A stretch of DNA of 16,148 nucleotides from Chitinophaga pinensis. GTDB lineage: Bacteria > Bacteroidota > Bacteroidia > SXHM01. Shown one piece after another: positions 6,854-14,700 of this stretch; within the stretch, counting starts at the first letter, position 1, and every line of letters begins with the position of its first letter. The translations under genes were made by a program, and so were the position numbers. Below the pieces are notes generated by a model, which was not told where the DNA came from, did not search any database, and saw only the letters and a list, made by a program, of their open reading frames with translations. The stretch is taken from assembly GCA_945889235.1 (NCBI GenBank), contig CAMDBK010000035.1:1-16148 (forward strand), given 5' to 3'.

Positions 6854-7393
6854 ATGAAGTCAAAAATCAGATTTTTCTCTGCGCTCTTCACTACTCTGCG
6901 CCCTCTGCGTGAAACAATAATTCTGTTTTTCCTTGTCAATGCTGCATTTGCGCAGGATATGGACTTTGCACGAAAAGCAATTAATGATTTGTGCGCACCC
7001 GAACTATATGGTCGCGGTTATGTAAATAATGGCGATGAAGCGGCAGCACATTACCTCCGCAATCAACTGGAAAAGATGGGTGTGACACCTTTTGATTTTA
7101 ACTTCTATCAGGATTTTAAAATGAATGTAAACACATTTCCTGAAGCAATGGAAGTAGACGTTGACGGAAAGAAATTACAACCCGGAATTGATTTTATTGT
7201 TTCGCCTGATGCGCCTTCTGTGAGCGGTGAGTATGAACTAATTTATCTGGATAAATCGGTGATTGGCAACCCGAATAAAATGGATGAGTTTGAGAAAACA
7301 GATAAAAAAGGGAAAGCAGTTTTAATTGATTCCACAGGTTTTAACAAAGTGCAGAAAGAATATTTTCTTACTGCTGAAAAAAAACCCGTTTGA
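6854..7393 (+). CDS. M28 family zinc peptidase, N-terminal part (frameshifted)
   Basis: This is the 5' part of one gene that continues in another frame up to 8162. The 179 residues hold an export signal and the N-terminal region of an M28 (aminopeptidase Y/S-like) metallopeptidase, with no zinc ligand yet. The hydrophobic stretch IILFFLVNAAFAQ suggests signal peptidase cleavage after residue 33. The n-region is unusually long because about 14 residues (FSALFTTLRPLRET) are encoded by a CTCTGCG-repeat tract. NDLCAPELYGRGYVNNG (44-60) and the following AAAHYLRNQLEKMGV are typical of the segment ahead of the PA-like insert. The last few codons (KPV and stop) are read out of the original frame after the A8 run at 7377-7384. 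As sequenced, this product would lack the whole catalytic core. Confidence 0.85.
   Translation: MKSKIRFFSALFTTLRPLRETIILFFLVNAAFAQDMDFARKAINDLCAPELYGRGYVNNGDEAAAHYLRNQLEKMGVTPFDFNFYQDFKMNVNTFPEAMEVDVDGKKLQPGIDFIVSPDAPSVSGEYELIYLDKSVIGNPNKMDEFEKTDKKGKAVLIDSTGFNKVQKEYFLTAEKKPV
6877..6909 (+). repeat. CTCTGCG repeat tract inside the signal-peptide coding region
   Basis: Three copies of CTCTGCG lie at 6877-6883, 6894-6900 and 6903-6909, followed by TGAAAC. The composition is unlike the AT-rich flanks. Similar CTCTGCG/CTTTGCG-type runs are something I recall from intergenic regions of Bacteroidota. Here the tract is read through as residues of the leader. Confidence 0.5.
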
Positions 7394-8162
7394 AGCAAAG
7401 GTTATACTAAAAAAAGTTTCTGAAAAGTTGACATGGGGCGTTTCGCAGGAAGTTTCATCATTTACTGAAGTTGAAGTTTTAAAAAAATCTTTTCCCGCAA
7501 ATGCGAAAAAAATAAAACTAAATATCAGTAATAAGTTTGTATCGAAATACAATTCGCAAAATATTCTTGGTTTTATTGAAGGCAAAAAAAATCCCGACAG
7601 CAGTATAGTTTTCTCCGCGCATTATGACCATCTTGGGATGATGGGAAAAGAAACATTATTTCCCGGTGCTAACGACAATGCCAGCGGAACGTCTATGCTG
7701 CTTAGCTTGGCTCAATATTATTCCAAGCCCGAAAACAAGCCTGATTACACAATAGTCTTTATCTTTTTTGGTGCAGAAGAAGCAGGATTAGTAGGCTCAA
7801 AATTTTATACCGAAAATCCGGTGTTCCCCTTGGAAGAAATAAAATTCCTCATAAACATTGATTTAGCAGGAACCGGTGATGAAGGAATTACCGTTGTGAA
7901 CGGTACTGTGTTTGAAAAACAGTTCAACAAATTAGTAGAACTAAACGATGCAAAAAAATATTTAGCTCAGGTAAAAGTGCGCGGCAAAGCCGCCAACAGC
8001 GACCATTATTATTTTACCGAAAAAGGAGTTCCTGCGTTTTTCATTTACACGATGGGCGGAATAAAAGCGTATCACGATGTATATGACAAACCCGAAACGC
8101 TACCATTGACTGAGTTTCAGGACTTGTTTCGATTGCTGACGGATTTTGTAAAGAGTTTTTAA
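7326..8162 (+). CDS. M28 family zinc peptidase, catalytic part (frameshifted)
   Basis: This frame carries the catalytic domain. In the numbering of the 278-residue open frame that begins with TTG at 7326, genuine homology starts only at N20 (base 7383). The full M28 zinc set is present: H99 in SAHYDHLG, D117 in GANDNASGT, the general base E151 and ligand E152 in GAEEAGLVGS, D179 in INIDLAG and H250 in YHDVYD. The enzyme should therefore be catalytically complete if joined to the 5' part. With one A removed the gene reads 6854-8162 as a 435-residue secreted aminopeptidase, a normal length. No convincing independent start exists near 7383, and the first in-frame ATG (7638) lies inside the catalytic core, after H99. 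It is therefore a fragment of the upstream gene, not a separate one. Its substrate is unknown. Confidence 0.82.
   Translation: MIPQVLTKCRKNIFLLLKKNPFEAKVILKKVSEKLTWGVSQEVSSFTEVEVLKKSFPANAKKIKLNISNKFVSKYNSQNILGFIEGKKNPDSSIVFSAHYDHLGMMGKETLFPGANDNASGTSMLLSLAQYYSKPENKPDYTIVFIFFGAEEAGLVGSKFYTENPVFPLEEIKFLINIDLAGTGDEGITVVNGTVFEKQFNKLVELNDAKKYLAQVKVRGKAANSDHYYFTEKGVPAFFIYTMGGIKAYHDVYDKPETLPLTEFQDLFRLLTDFVKSF
7377..7384 (+). other. A8 homopolymer, site of the +1 frameshift in the M28 gene
   Basis: The run GAAAAAAAACCC reads GAA AAA AAA CCC GTT TGA in the first frame. Reading must move one base forward (or seven A's must be present) to give GAA AAA AAC CCG TTT GAA and continue to 8162. Explanations are a sequencing or assembly error, a true mutation, slippage of polymerase at the A tract, or reversible phase variation. 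Confidence 0.85.
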
Positions 8163-8181
8163 AAATCAAAATTTGACTTTG

Positions 8182-8189
8182 TATATTTG
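8182..8189 (+). promoter_or_regulatory. -7 promoter element of the toxin-antitoxin operon (TATATTTG)
   Basis: TATATTTG fits the Bacteroidota consensus TAnnTTTG perfectly and ends 18 bases before the antitoxin ATG. The region upstream is A/T-rich with no clear TTG at -33. Type II antitoxins usually repress their own promoter, but no convincing inverted repeat is visible here. Confidence 0.5.
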
Positions 8190-8207
8190 TAATAAAATTA
8201 GACTCCT

Positions 8208-8429
8208 ATGAGACCTGAAATATCTGATATTCTCAAACTCAGCACAGCAGAAAAAATAATGATGGTGGAAACCATTTGGGATAATATTGCTTCTGAAAAT
8301 TCAAAGTTGAAATTAAGCAAAGAAGAAAAGGAACTTCTTGATGAACGACTTGCTTCCTACAAAAAAAATCCTGAAAATGTAAGGTCTTGGGAAGATTTCA
8401 AAAAGGAATTGAAGAGAAAAAAGAAATGA
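8208..8429 (+). CDS. Addiction module antitoxin (PF09720/TIGR02574-like)
   Basis: The 73-residue acidic/basic protein matches the small addiction-module component family: an N-terminal helix LSTAEKIMMVETIWDNIA (11-28), then LSKEEKELLDERLASYKKNP (36-55) and the W in RSWEDFKKEL (59-68). The lysine-rich tail ends KRKKK. In such systems the antitoxin binds and neutralises the toxin encoded next to it. Its TGA overlaps the toxin ATG as ATGA (8426-8429), the standard coupling for a type II pair. The ATG at 8208 lies 18 bases after a good -7 box. Whether the protein also binds DNA cannot be judged: members of this family lack an obvious helix-turn-helix. Confidence 0.88.
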   Translation: MRPEISDILKLSTAEKIMMVETIWDNIASENSKLKLSKEEKELLDERLASYKKNPENVRSWEDFKKELKRKKK

Positions 8430-8731
8430 TATTTTCTATTTCGCAAACTCCGGCAGCAGAAAATGATATACTTGATGCGCTTCGGTGGTATGCGCTCCAA
8501 AGACCCGGTCTCGATGATGATTTTCTGCTTTCTCTTGAAGCAGAGATAAGTTTAGTTAAACGAAATCCATTTATCTATGCAGTATTGCATAAGCAAATCA
8601 GGCGGGCACTAATTGCTCGTTTTCCCTATGCCGTTTATTACCTCATTGAAAAAAACCACATTATAATTATTGCAGTGGTTCATCAAAAGCGGAGACCTGC
8701 AATTTGGAAAAAACGAAAAGCGACTCCGTAA
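8426..8731 (+). CDS. RelE/ParE superfamily toxin
   Basis: The 101-residue basic protein has the RelE/ParE pattern: an N-terminal AAENDILDALRWYALQRPGL (10-29), NPFIYAVLHKQIRRALIARF (47-66), then FPYAVYYLIEKNHIIIIAVV (66-85) and HQKRRPAIWKKR (86-97). It is close to plasmid-stabilisation ParE-like proteins. RelE members cleave mRNA on the ribosome and ParE members poison gyrase; sequence alone does not decide which. The ATG at 8426 overlaps the antitoxin stop and is preferred to an earlier in-frame start at 8387, which would extend into the antitoxin gene. The TAA (8729-8731) overlaps the rsmI ATG by one base, TAATG, so rsmI is probably translated by re-initiation from this gene. Confidence 0.9.
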   Translation: MIFSISQTPAAENDILDALRWYALQRPGLDDDFLLSLEAEISLVKRNPFIYAVLHKQIRRALIARFPYAVYYLIEKNHIIIIAVVHQKRRPAIWKKRKATP

Positions 8732-9405
8732 TGTCTAAACTTTACCTTGTCCCCACGCCCATCGGAAACCTTGAAGATATCACGCTGCGTGCGTTGAGGA
8801 TTTTAAAAGAGGTGGATGTTATTCTTGCTGAAGACACACGCACTTCCGGAAATCTGTTGAAACATTTTGGAATAGAAAAAAAGATACAAGCGCATCATCA
8901 GCACAACGAGCACGAAACTGTGCAACATATTGCATCGCGCATTGCCAACGGTGAAAATATTGCATTAGTCACCGATGCCGGAACTCCGGGAATTTCAGAC
9001 CCCGGTTTTTTACTGGTGCGTGAATGTGTAAATGCAGGTGTAGAAATTGAATGTCTGCCGGGGCCGACAGCTTTTGTTCCTGCACTTGTCAACTCAGGTT
9101 TGCCCTGCGACCGTTTTTATTTTGAAGGTTTTTTGCCTCAGAAAAAAGGAAGACAAACCCGTTTGCAATTTCTTGCAACATTAGATTGCACCATTGTTTT
9201 ATATGAATCACCACACCGTTTGGTAAAAGCATTGGAACAATTGAAAGAAATTTTTGGTGCAGAACGAAAAGCATCTGTTTCACGCGAACTCACCAAGATG
9301 TTTGAAGAAACACAGCGCGGAACGCTGGAAGAATTGCAAACTTATTTTGAAAGTAAAACTGTGAAGGGAGAGATTGTGATTGTGGTGGCGGGAGCAGATT
9401 CTTGA
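8731..9405 (+). CDS. rsmI: 16S rRNA (cytidine(1402)-2'-O)-methyltransferase RsmI
   Basis: RsmI uses S-adenosylmethionine to methylate the ribose of C1402 in the 16S rRNA decoding centre. The 224-residue protein has the tetrapyrrole-methylase fold and family motifs: TPIGNLEDITLRAL (9-22), EDTRTSG (34-40), the SAM-binding LVTDAGTPGISDPG (79-92), LPGPTAFVPAL (109-119), YESPHRL (158-164), SRELTKMFEE (184-193) and KGEIVIVV (212-219). It is shorter than the E. coli protein (about 286), lacking the C-terminal extension, as is common in Bacteroidota. An upstream TTG at 8704 was rejected because ATG at 8731 gives the standard start MSKLYLVPTPIGN. The gene is transcribed behind the toxin-antitoxin pair and has no visible promoter of its own. 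Confidence 0.96.
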   Translation: MSKLYLVPTPIGNLEDITLRALRILKEVDVILAEDTRTSGNLLKHFGIEKKIQAHHQHNEHETVQHIASRIANGENIALVTDAGTPGISDPGFLLVRECVNAGVEIECLPGPTAFVPALVNSGLPCDRFYFEGFLPQKKGRQTRLQFLATLDCTIVLYESPHRLVKALEQLKEIFGAERKASVSRELTKMFEETQRGTLEELQTYFESKTVKGEIVIVVAGADS

Positions 9406-9419
9406 TAAAGATTATAAAT

Positions 9420-9427
9420 TATCTTTG
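9420..9427 (+). promoter_or_regulatory. -7 promoter element for the T9SS type B cargo gene (TATCTTTG)
   Basis: TATCTTTG is a perfect Bacteroidota -7 element, ending 33 bases before the GTG start. A TTG at 9402-9404 lies 15 bases upstream, shorter than usual for a -33 element. Confidence 0.5.
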
Positions 9428-9460
9428 TTTTAGCCTTACGATAAATTTTCTGAAGTAAAA

Positions 9461-11080
9461 GTGAAAACATCCTTCATTTGTCTTATTCAATTATTATTAC
9501 TTATAAATTCATCATTTTCTCAAAGTGAATACATAAAATATTTCCATAGAATTTACGATATTGAAGATAGTGTTTCTCTATCCTCAGTAACTGAGACACC
9601 AAATGGTAATTATTTAATTAGTGGAAGGAAATTCTATTCTTACATTAATGATACCACCGATAATTCAATAGCATATTTTCATGAAATTGATAGGACTGGA
9701 AACTTATTATGGGAAACTTTTTTTGATGTTCCTGGTTGGTCAGAGGAAATTTGCAAAGCAGTTAAATCAGCAAATAATGATATTTATTTTCTAATTAATG
9801 TTTATAGAGATTATGGCACACCGCATGGATGGATTCCATTTATTGTCAAGACTGACTCGTTAAGAAATATTATTTGGGTAAAGAAGTTATTTTATAGTAA
9901 TAGCAACGATATTATTTGTCATGATATTAAAATATATGAATACGGAGTTGTTCTTGGTGGACAAACAGATAATAAACCTTTCTTTATTAAGATAAATGAG
10001 GCAGGGAACCAAGAATATAGTTACCGTTTTCCAAGTTACAATGGTCAGATAAAAGATGTTTTTAAAATAGCAGAAGATGAATATGTTTTATGTGGTGCTA
10101 ACTTTTTTGCAAAGATTCTTGCGGATACTATAAGTAGTGTTAAGAACATAATTATGGGTGCAACCGAATTTGCAAAGAATAATAATAACGACATTTATGC
10201 AGCAACTATTTTTTGGACTCAAAACCAAGATTGGTTTCCAGGTATTATAAAACTAGATGAAAGTGGGAATGTTATTTGGTCAAAGTATTATAAATCTTCA
10301 TGGGATGTAGGAGAAACTTTTGGTATTGCAACAATAAAAGACGATGTATATCTTCTAATAGAACCTGAATTTGGCTATGTAAATGGTGTTTGGCAAGGAT
10401 CAAAAGCTGGTATTATGAAATTTAATTCTATGGGTGATTTATTATCTACTAAAATATTTGAATGGGAACATTGGTCTTTCCCAAAAGATATAATTTCCAC
10501 TAAAGAAAATCAATTACTAGTTCAGTATCAAACATCAATAATAGATTCATTAAGCAATCATTATTCAGTATTAAAAATGGATGTGAATGATGTTTCAAAA
10601 TGCTTGGATGATACGTTATTACAGACACAGGAGCTTTTATTAGATATTGAAACTTTATTTAATTATACTGCTCTTGATACAATTAATTTTCTCGCAGATG
10701 CTGAAGTTATTCAAATACAAGATTCTGTTTGGAGTTTTCTTTTTTGTATTGATTCAATTTTACATAAAACTTATTTTTACGATACTATCAGTTCCACCTT
10801 GAACTTAAACGAAGAAAATCTTGAGTTGCCGAACATTATTACACCAAATAATGATAACCTTAATGATGGTCTTTTAATTGATGTTGAAACCCCTGTTCAC
10901 TTTTACGTTTATAACCGATGGGGTAGTCAAATTTACTATGAAACATCAAAACATATTTACTGGATAGGTATAGAAACGAATGGGATTAAGGTCTCTGATG
11001 GAGTATATTATTACATCCTTTCTGACGATATAAATGTAATTTTAAAGAAAGGTTTTGTAACAGTTATCTCGGGTCAATAG
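9461..11080 (+). CDS. Secreted repeat protein with T9SS type B (CHU_C) sorting domain
   Basis: The 539-residue protein has a signal peptide (MKTSFICLIQLLLLINSSFSQ) from a GTG start. The body (about 25-380) has propeller-like repeats of the form GN(L/V)(L/I)W followed by D(I/V)Y: GNLLW (80-84), NDIYFLI (106-112), GNVIW (269-273), DDVYLLI (294-300). These resemble PQQ/delta-60-type repeats. The C-terminal domain (about 454-537) is a gliding-motility-associated type B sorting domain: PNIITPNNDNLNDG (457-470), YNRWG (484-488), DGVYYYIL (513-520) and GFVTVI (531-536). Type B cargo is exported by T9SS and often anchored at the surface; the function is unknown. The gene is visibly more AT-rich than its neighbours (14 of 60 G/C in 10501-10560, against 27 of 60 in 9001-9060 of rsmI). 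Its last 17 bases overlap the 3' end of the convergent deacetylase gene. Confidence 0.87.
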   Translation: MKTSFICLIQLLLLINSSFSQSEYIKYFHRIYDIEDSVSLSSVTETPNGNYLISGRKFYSYINDTTDNSIAYFHEIDRTGNLLWETFFDVPGWSEEICKAVKSANNDIYFLINVYRDYGTPHGWIPFIVKTDSLRNIIWVKKLFYSNSNDIICHDIKIYEYGVVLGGQTDNKPFFIKINEAGNQEYSYRFPSYNGQIKDVFKIAEDEYVLCGANFFAKILADTISSVKNIIMGATEFAKNNNNDIYAATIFWTQNQDWFPGIIKLDESGNVIWSKYYKSSWDVGETFGIATIKDDVYLLIEPEFGYVNGVWQGSKAGIMKFNSMGDLLSTKIFEWEHWSFPKDIISTKENQLLVQYQTSIIDSLSNHYSVLKMDVNDVSKCLDDTLLQTQELLLDIETLFNYTALDTINFLADAEVIQIQDSVWSFLFCIDSILHKTYFYDTISSTLNLNEENLELPNIITPNNDNLNDGLLIDVETPVHFYVYNRWGSQIYYETSKHIYWIGIETNGIKVSDGVYYYILSDDINVILKKGFVTVISGQ

Positions 11081-11693
11081 TTTTGCTTAAAGCTTCAAAC
11101 CTGTAGCCCTTTTCCACAAAATATTCCAACACTCTCGGCAACGCATAACTCATATTCTTAAACGCTTTTTTGCTGTCGTGGAAAACGATGATGCTTCCCG
11201 GCTTTGCATTTTTCAAAACATTCTGCAAACATTTTTCAGGTGTAGTTTCAATGTTGAAATCCCAACTTAAAACATCCCAAAGAACAATTGAGTAATTAGA
11301 TTTTAAATTAGAATATTGAGCCGGAGTTATTTTCCCGTAAGGCGGACGAAATAATTTTGAATTAACTAATTCAGCGCATTTAGCTGTGTTGGCAATGTAA
11401 TCCGTTGTTTTTGTTTTCCATCCATTCACATGGTCAAAAGTGTGGTTTGCTGTTTTATGTCCTTCAGCCAAAACCTGTTTATACAACTCAGGATTTTCTT
11501 TCACATTTTTTCCGATGCAGAAAAAAGTTGCCTTGGCGTTATACTTTTTCAGTTGCTCTAAAACAAATGGAGTTGCTTCGGGAACAGGCCCGTCATCAAA
11601 GGTGAGGTAAAGTTTTTTCTCTTCTGTTGGAACACGAAAAACAGCATCCCTGAAAAACCATTTGTAAATAATGGGCGGACTTACGTAGAACAA
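11064..11693 (-). CDS. Polysaccharide deacetylase (NodB domain)
   Basis: This carbohydrate esterase family 4 type enzyme probably removes N- or O-acetyl groups from peptidoglycan or another envelope glycan. The 209-residue protein has all NodB motifs: TFDDGP (31-36, D33/D34), the metal-binding HTFDH (84-88), RPPYG (116-120), LWDVLSWDF (138-146) and IIVFHD (168-173, H172). No signal peptide or membrane helix precedes the domain except a short hydrophobic start, so location is uncertain. The start is a TTG at 11693: there is no ATG or GTG upstream in the proper place, the first internal Met is residue 181, and the TTG gives the N-terminal segment (PPIIYKWFFRDAVFRVP) expected before TFDDGP. It lies 11 bases behind the DUF2723 gene, in one operon. 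Confidence 0.9.
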   Translation of the reverse strand: MFYVSPPIIYKWFFRDAVFRVPTEEKKLYLTFDDGPVPEATPFVLEQLKKYNAKATFFCIGKNVKENPELYKQVLAEGHKTANHTFDHVNGWKTKTTDYIANTAKCAELVNSKLFRPPYGKITPAQYSNLKSNYSIVLWDVLSWDFNIETTPEKCLQNVLKNAKPGSIIVFHDSKKAFKNMSYALPRVLEYFVEKGYRFEALSKTIDPR

Positions 11694-11704
11694 TTTTTTA
11701 AAAA

Positions 11705-14700
11705 TTAATTCCTCTTTTTCCCACCATTTTTTTCCAACACCGTATCCAGCTTTTTCTCAATCTTGTCTGCAACTTCTTTCTGGTCGTAAACCATAGCAAG
11801 TGATAGTGAACGCTGTAACACAGATGAAGCCTGGTCAATATCATCTTCCACCAGTTTCGCAAAACGCGGTTCTAACGAAAAATAATAATTCAGTTCGTGC
11901 TCATAAATATCTGCCATGCGCAACAAAATTGCATTCGCTTTGTCATTCGCATTTGCTTTGTAATATGCTTCAGCAACGGCAATCATCAAAAAATTATACG
12001 GAATAGTTTGGTCAGGCATTTCCTGAATACATAAATCCAATACTTTTATTGCTGAGTCTTTTTTGTTTTCTTCAACAAGCGCAGAAGCCAGTCGCGCCAT
12101 GTTCAAACGAAGACCCGTAGTTAAACGTACAGTTTCCGGATCCATGTAAAGCGCAGGATTTTTCATGCCGCCCCATTTAAATTTATTCATCACATTATCA
12201 TACATCACTGCGGTATTCACTCTTCCTGTTGCGCCATTCTCATTCATGGTTTTTATTGGAACGATTTTATAAGTCATTCCCTCCAGCTGAAAATAATCTG
12301 ATAGCCCGAGGTAATTATCACTGCCCACGGTTACTGCAAAGTACACAGGACGTTTCCAGTTATTGTTAGCAAGAATATCCAGAACAATCATGTCGTTTTT
12401 TAAAATGTAGCGTTTATCAAGTTCCCATTCCACCTGCTTAACAACCTTTCCAGCTGCATCTTTCGGAACAAAACCACTGCTTACTACTGCTGCTGAATCA
12501 ACAGGAATAAATAATTTTTTAGTTGGAATAAAATTGATTGCATGATCACCGTATTCTTTTTTCGCGTTAGGTGCATCGCTGGCAACAATTTTCATGCACT
12601 CACGTGTATCAACTGCTTTATCAGTTATTTCTTCAATAGGTAGATAATCGCGTGTGCCTTGTCGGTACTGGTCTTGCGTAAATGAAATAGGCAAAGGTTC
12701 CGATTCATACGCTTTCATTTTCATCTGGTCAATATACCAGTCAGTATTTAAAAGACTCAGGTTCACAACGCGTACATCGGTACGGATTCCTTCAACATCC
12801 TGTGCGTACCACAAAGGGAAAGTATCGTTATCACCATTGGTAAAAAGAATTGCGTTGGGTTCGCATGAGTTCAAATAATTCATGGCAAAATCACGTGAAG
12901 AATAGCGTCCTGCACGACTGTGATCGTTCCAGCCATCTTTTGCCATTACTACAGGAGCGGCAACTAAACAAAGTGCTCCCGCAATTCCTGCCGAAATATT
13001 TTGCGGCAGTTTTGTAGCCAGAAAATCAAAAACAGAATACACGCCAAATCCAATCCAGAAAGAAAAAGCATAGAACGAGGCGGCATACGCATAATCACGT
13101 TCGCGCGGCTGATACGGATATTGGTTCAGGTAAACCACAATGGCTATTCCCGTAAAAATGAAAAGAAGAAAAACCACAAAAAAATCTTTTTTATCCTTGC
13201 TGAACTGCCACACCAGTCCTAAGATTCCGAGTATCAATGGTAAAAGATAAAACTTATTCATGGCTTTATTTTCAGCCATATAAAAAGGCAGATCTTCCTG
13301 TGAGCCCACCAGCCCGTCATCAATAAAAGGAATTCCTGTTATCCAGTTTCCTTCAAACGGACTTCCGTGTCCCTGAATGTTGTTTTGCCTTCCTGCAAAA
13401 TTCCACATGAAGTAGCGGAAATACATGTGACCCAACTGATATTTAAAAAAGAAAGTAAGGTTCTCGCCAAAGGTTGGCATTACTACTTCTTTTATATCAG
13501 GTCTGTGGGTTTTCATTTTTCTGCCCTTGATACTTGCCCAGTTTTTGTAAGCAGAAATATGGCTGCTTTGCGAACTGTACATGCGCGGAAAAACGGTGCA
13601 ATATTTTTTGTCGTAAACCGGAATAGAAGATTTGCGATCGTCAGCAATTATGTATTTGTCTTTGCCGTTTTTATCTTTTCCCTGATAATAAACCGGAGTT
13701 CCATCAGCGTATTTATATTGTTGCTTATCTTCATCAATTTCTAAAGGCGTGTTGTAATATTGTCCGTAACCAAGCGGGCGGTCGCCATACTGTTCACGAT
13801 TTAAATAAGATAACAAACTGTAAACATTTGAAGGCTCATTTTCATTCATCGGTGGTTTTGCCGAGGAACGAATCACAATCATGGCATACGAAGAATACCC
13901 GATTAAAATCATGGTAAGGCAGAGCAGGGTTGTGTTTGCAAGGCGCATACCTTTTTGTGCAGTAGTATATAATCCAAAAGTTATAAGTGCAGTAATAACA
14001 ATTCCATAAACCAGTAGCCCCGAGTTGAAAGGCAATCCGAAACTGTTTACCAGGAGCATTTCAAATTTTGCAGCAATGATTACTACGCCCGGAATAATTC
14101 CGTATTGAATGAACACCAACAGTCCAACTCCGGCAATAGTAGTGATGATAAAACCCTTCCACGAAAACTCATATTTCTTGAAATAATAAACAAAAGCAAG
14201 TGCCGGAATACAAAGCAGATTCAATAAGTGAACTCCAACCGAAAGCCCCATCAGATAAGCGATAAGGATAAGCCATCTGTCAGCATGGGGTTTATCGGCA
14301 ACGCTTTCCCATTTTACCATTGTCCAAACAACAGCAGCGGTAAAAAAAGATGACATCGCATACACCTCACCTTCTACAGCGGAGAACCAGAATGAATCGG
14401 AGAAGGTGTAAGCTAATGCGCCAACAACGCCACTTCCAAGAACAACAATAATTTTTGATGTAGTTAGTTCACCTTCTGTAAGCGCAACTTTTTTAGCGAA
14501 AGCAGTGATAGTCCAGAAAAGAAAAAGAATAGTAAAACTGCTGCACAGCGCACTCATGATATTAACCATCATGGCAACTTTGGTTACATCATTTCCGGCT
14601 AAGAGCGTAAAAATTCTTCCCAGCATCATGAAGAATGGCGCACCCGGTGGATGGCCAACCTGCAATTTGTAGGATGAAGCTATAAACTCACCGCAATCCC

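Noticed and set aside
7322..7585. Minus-strand open frame over the M28 frameshift
   Set aside because: Low-complexity F/S-rich translation of an A-rich coding strand; no features.
8704..8730. TTG start for rsmI at 8704
   Set aside because: It overlaps the toxin end and adds residues not seen in the family. The ATG at 8731 gives the standard N-terminus.
13367..13744. A 125-residue hydrophobic open frame opposite the DUF2723 gene
   Set aside because: Antisense frames of membrane protein genes often look hydrophobic. No support from start context or neighbours.
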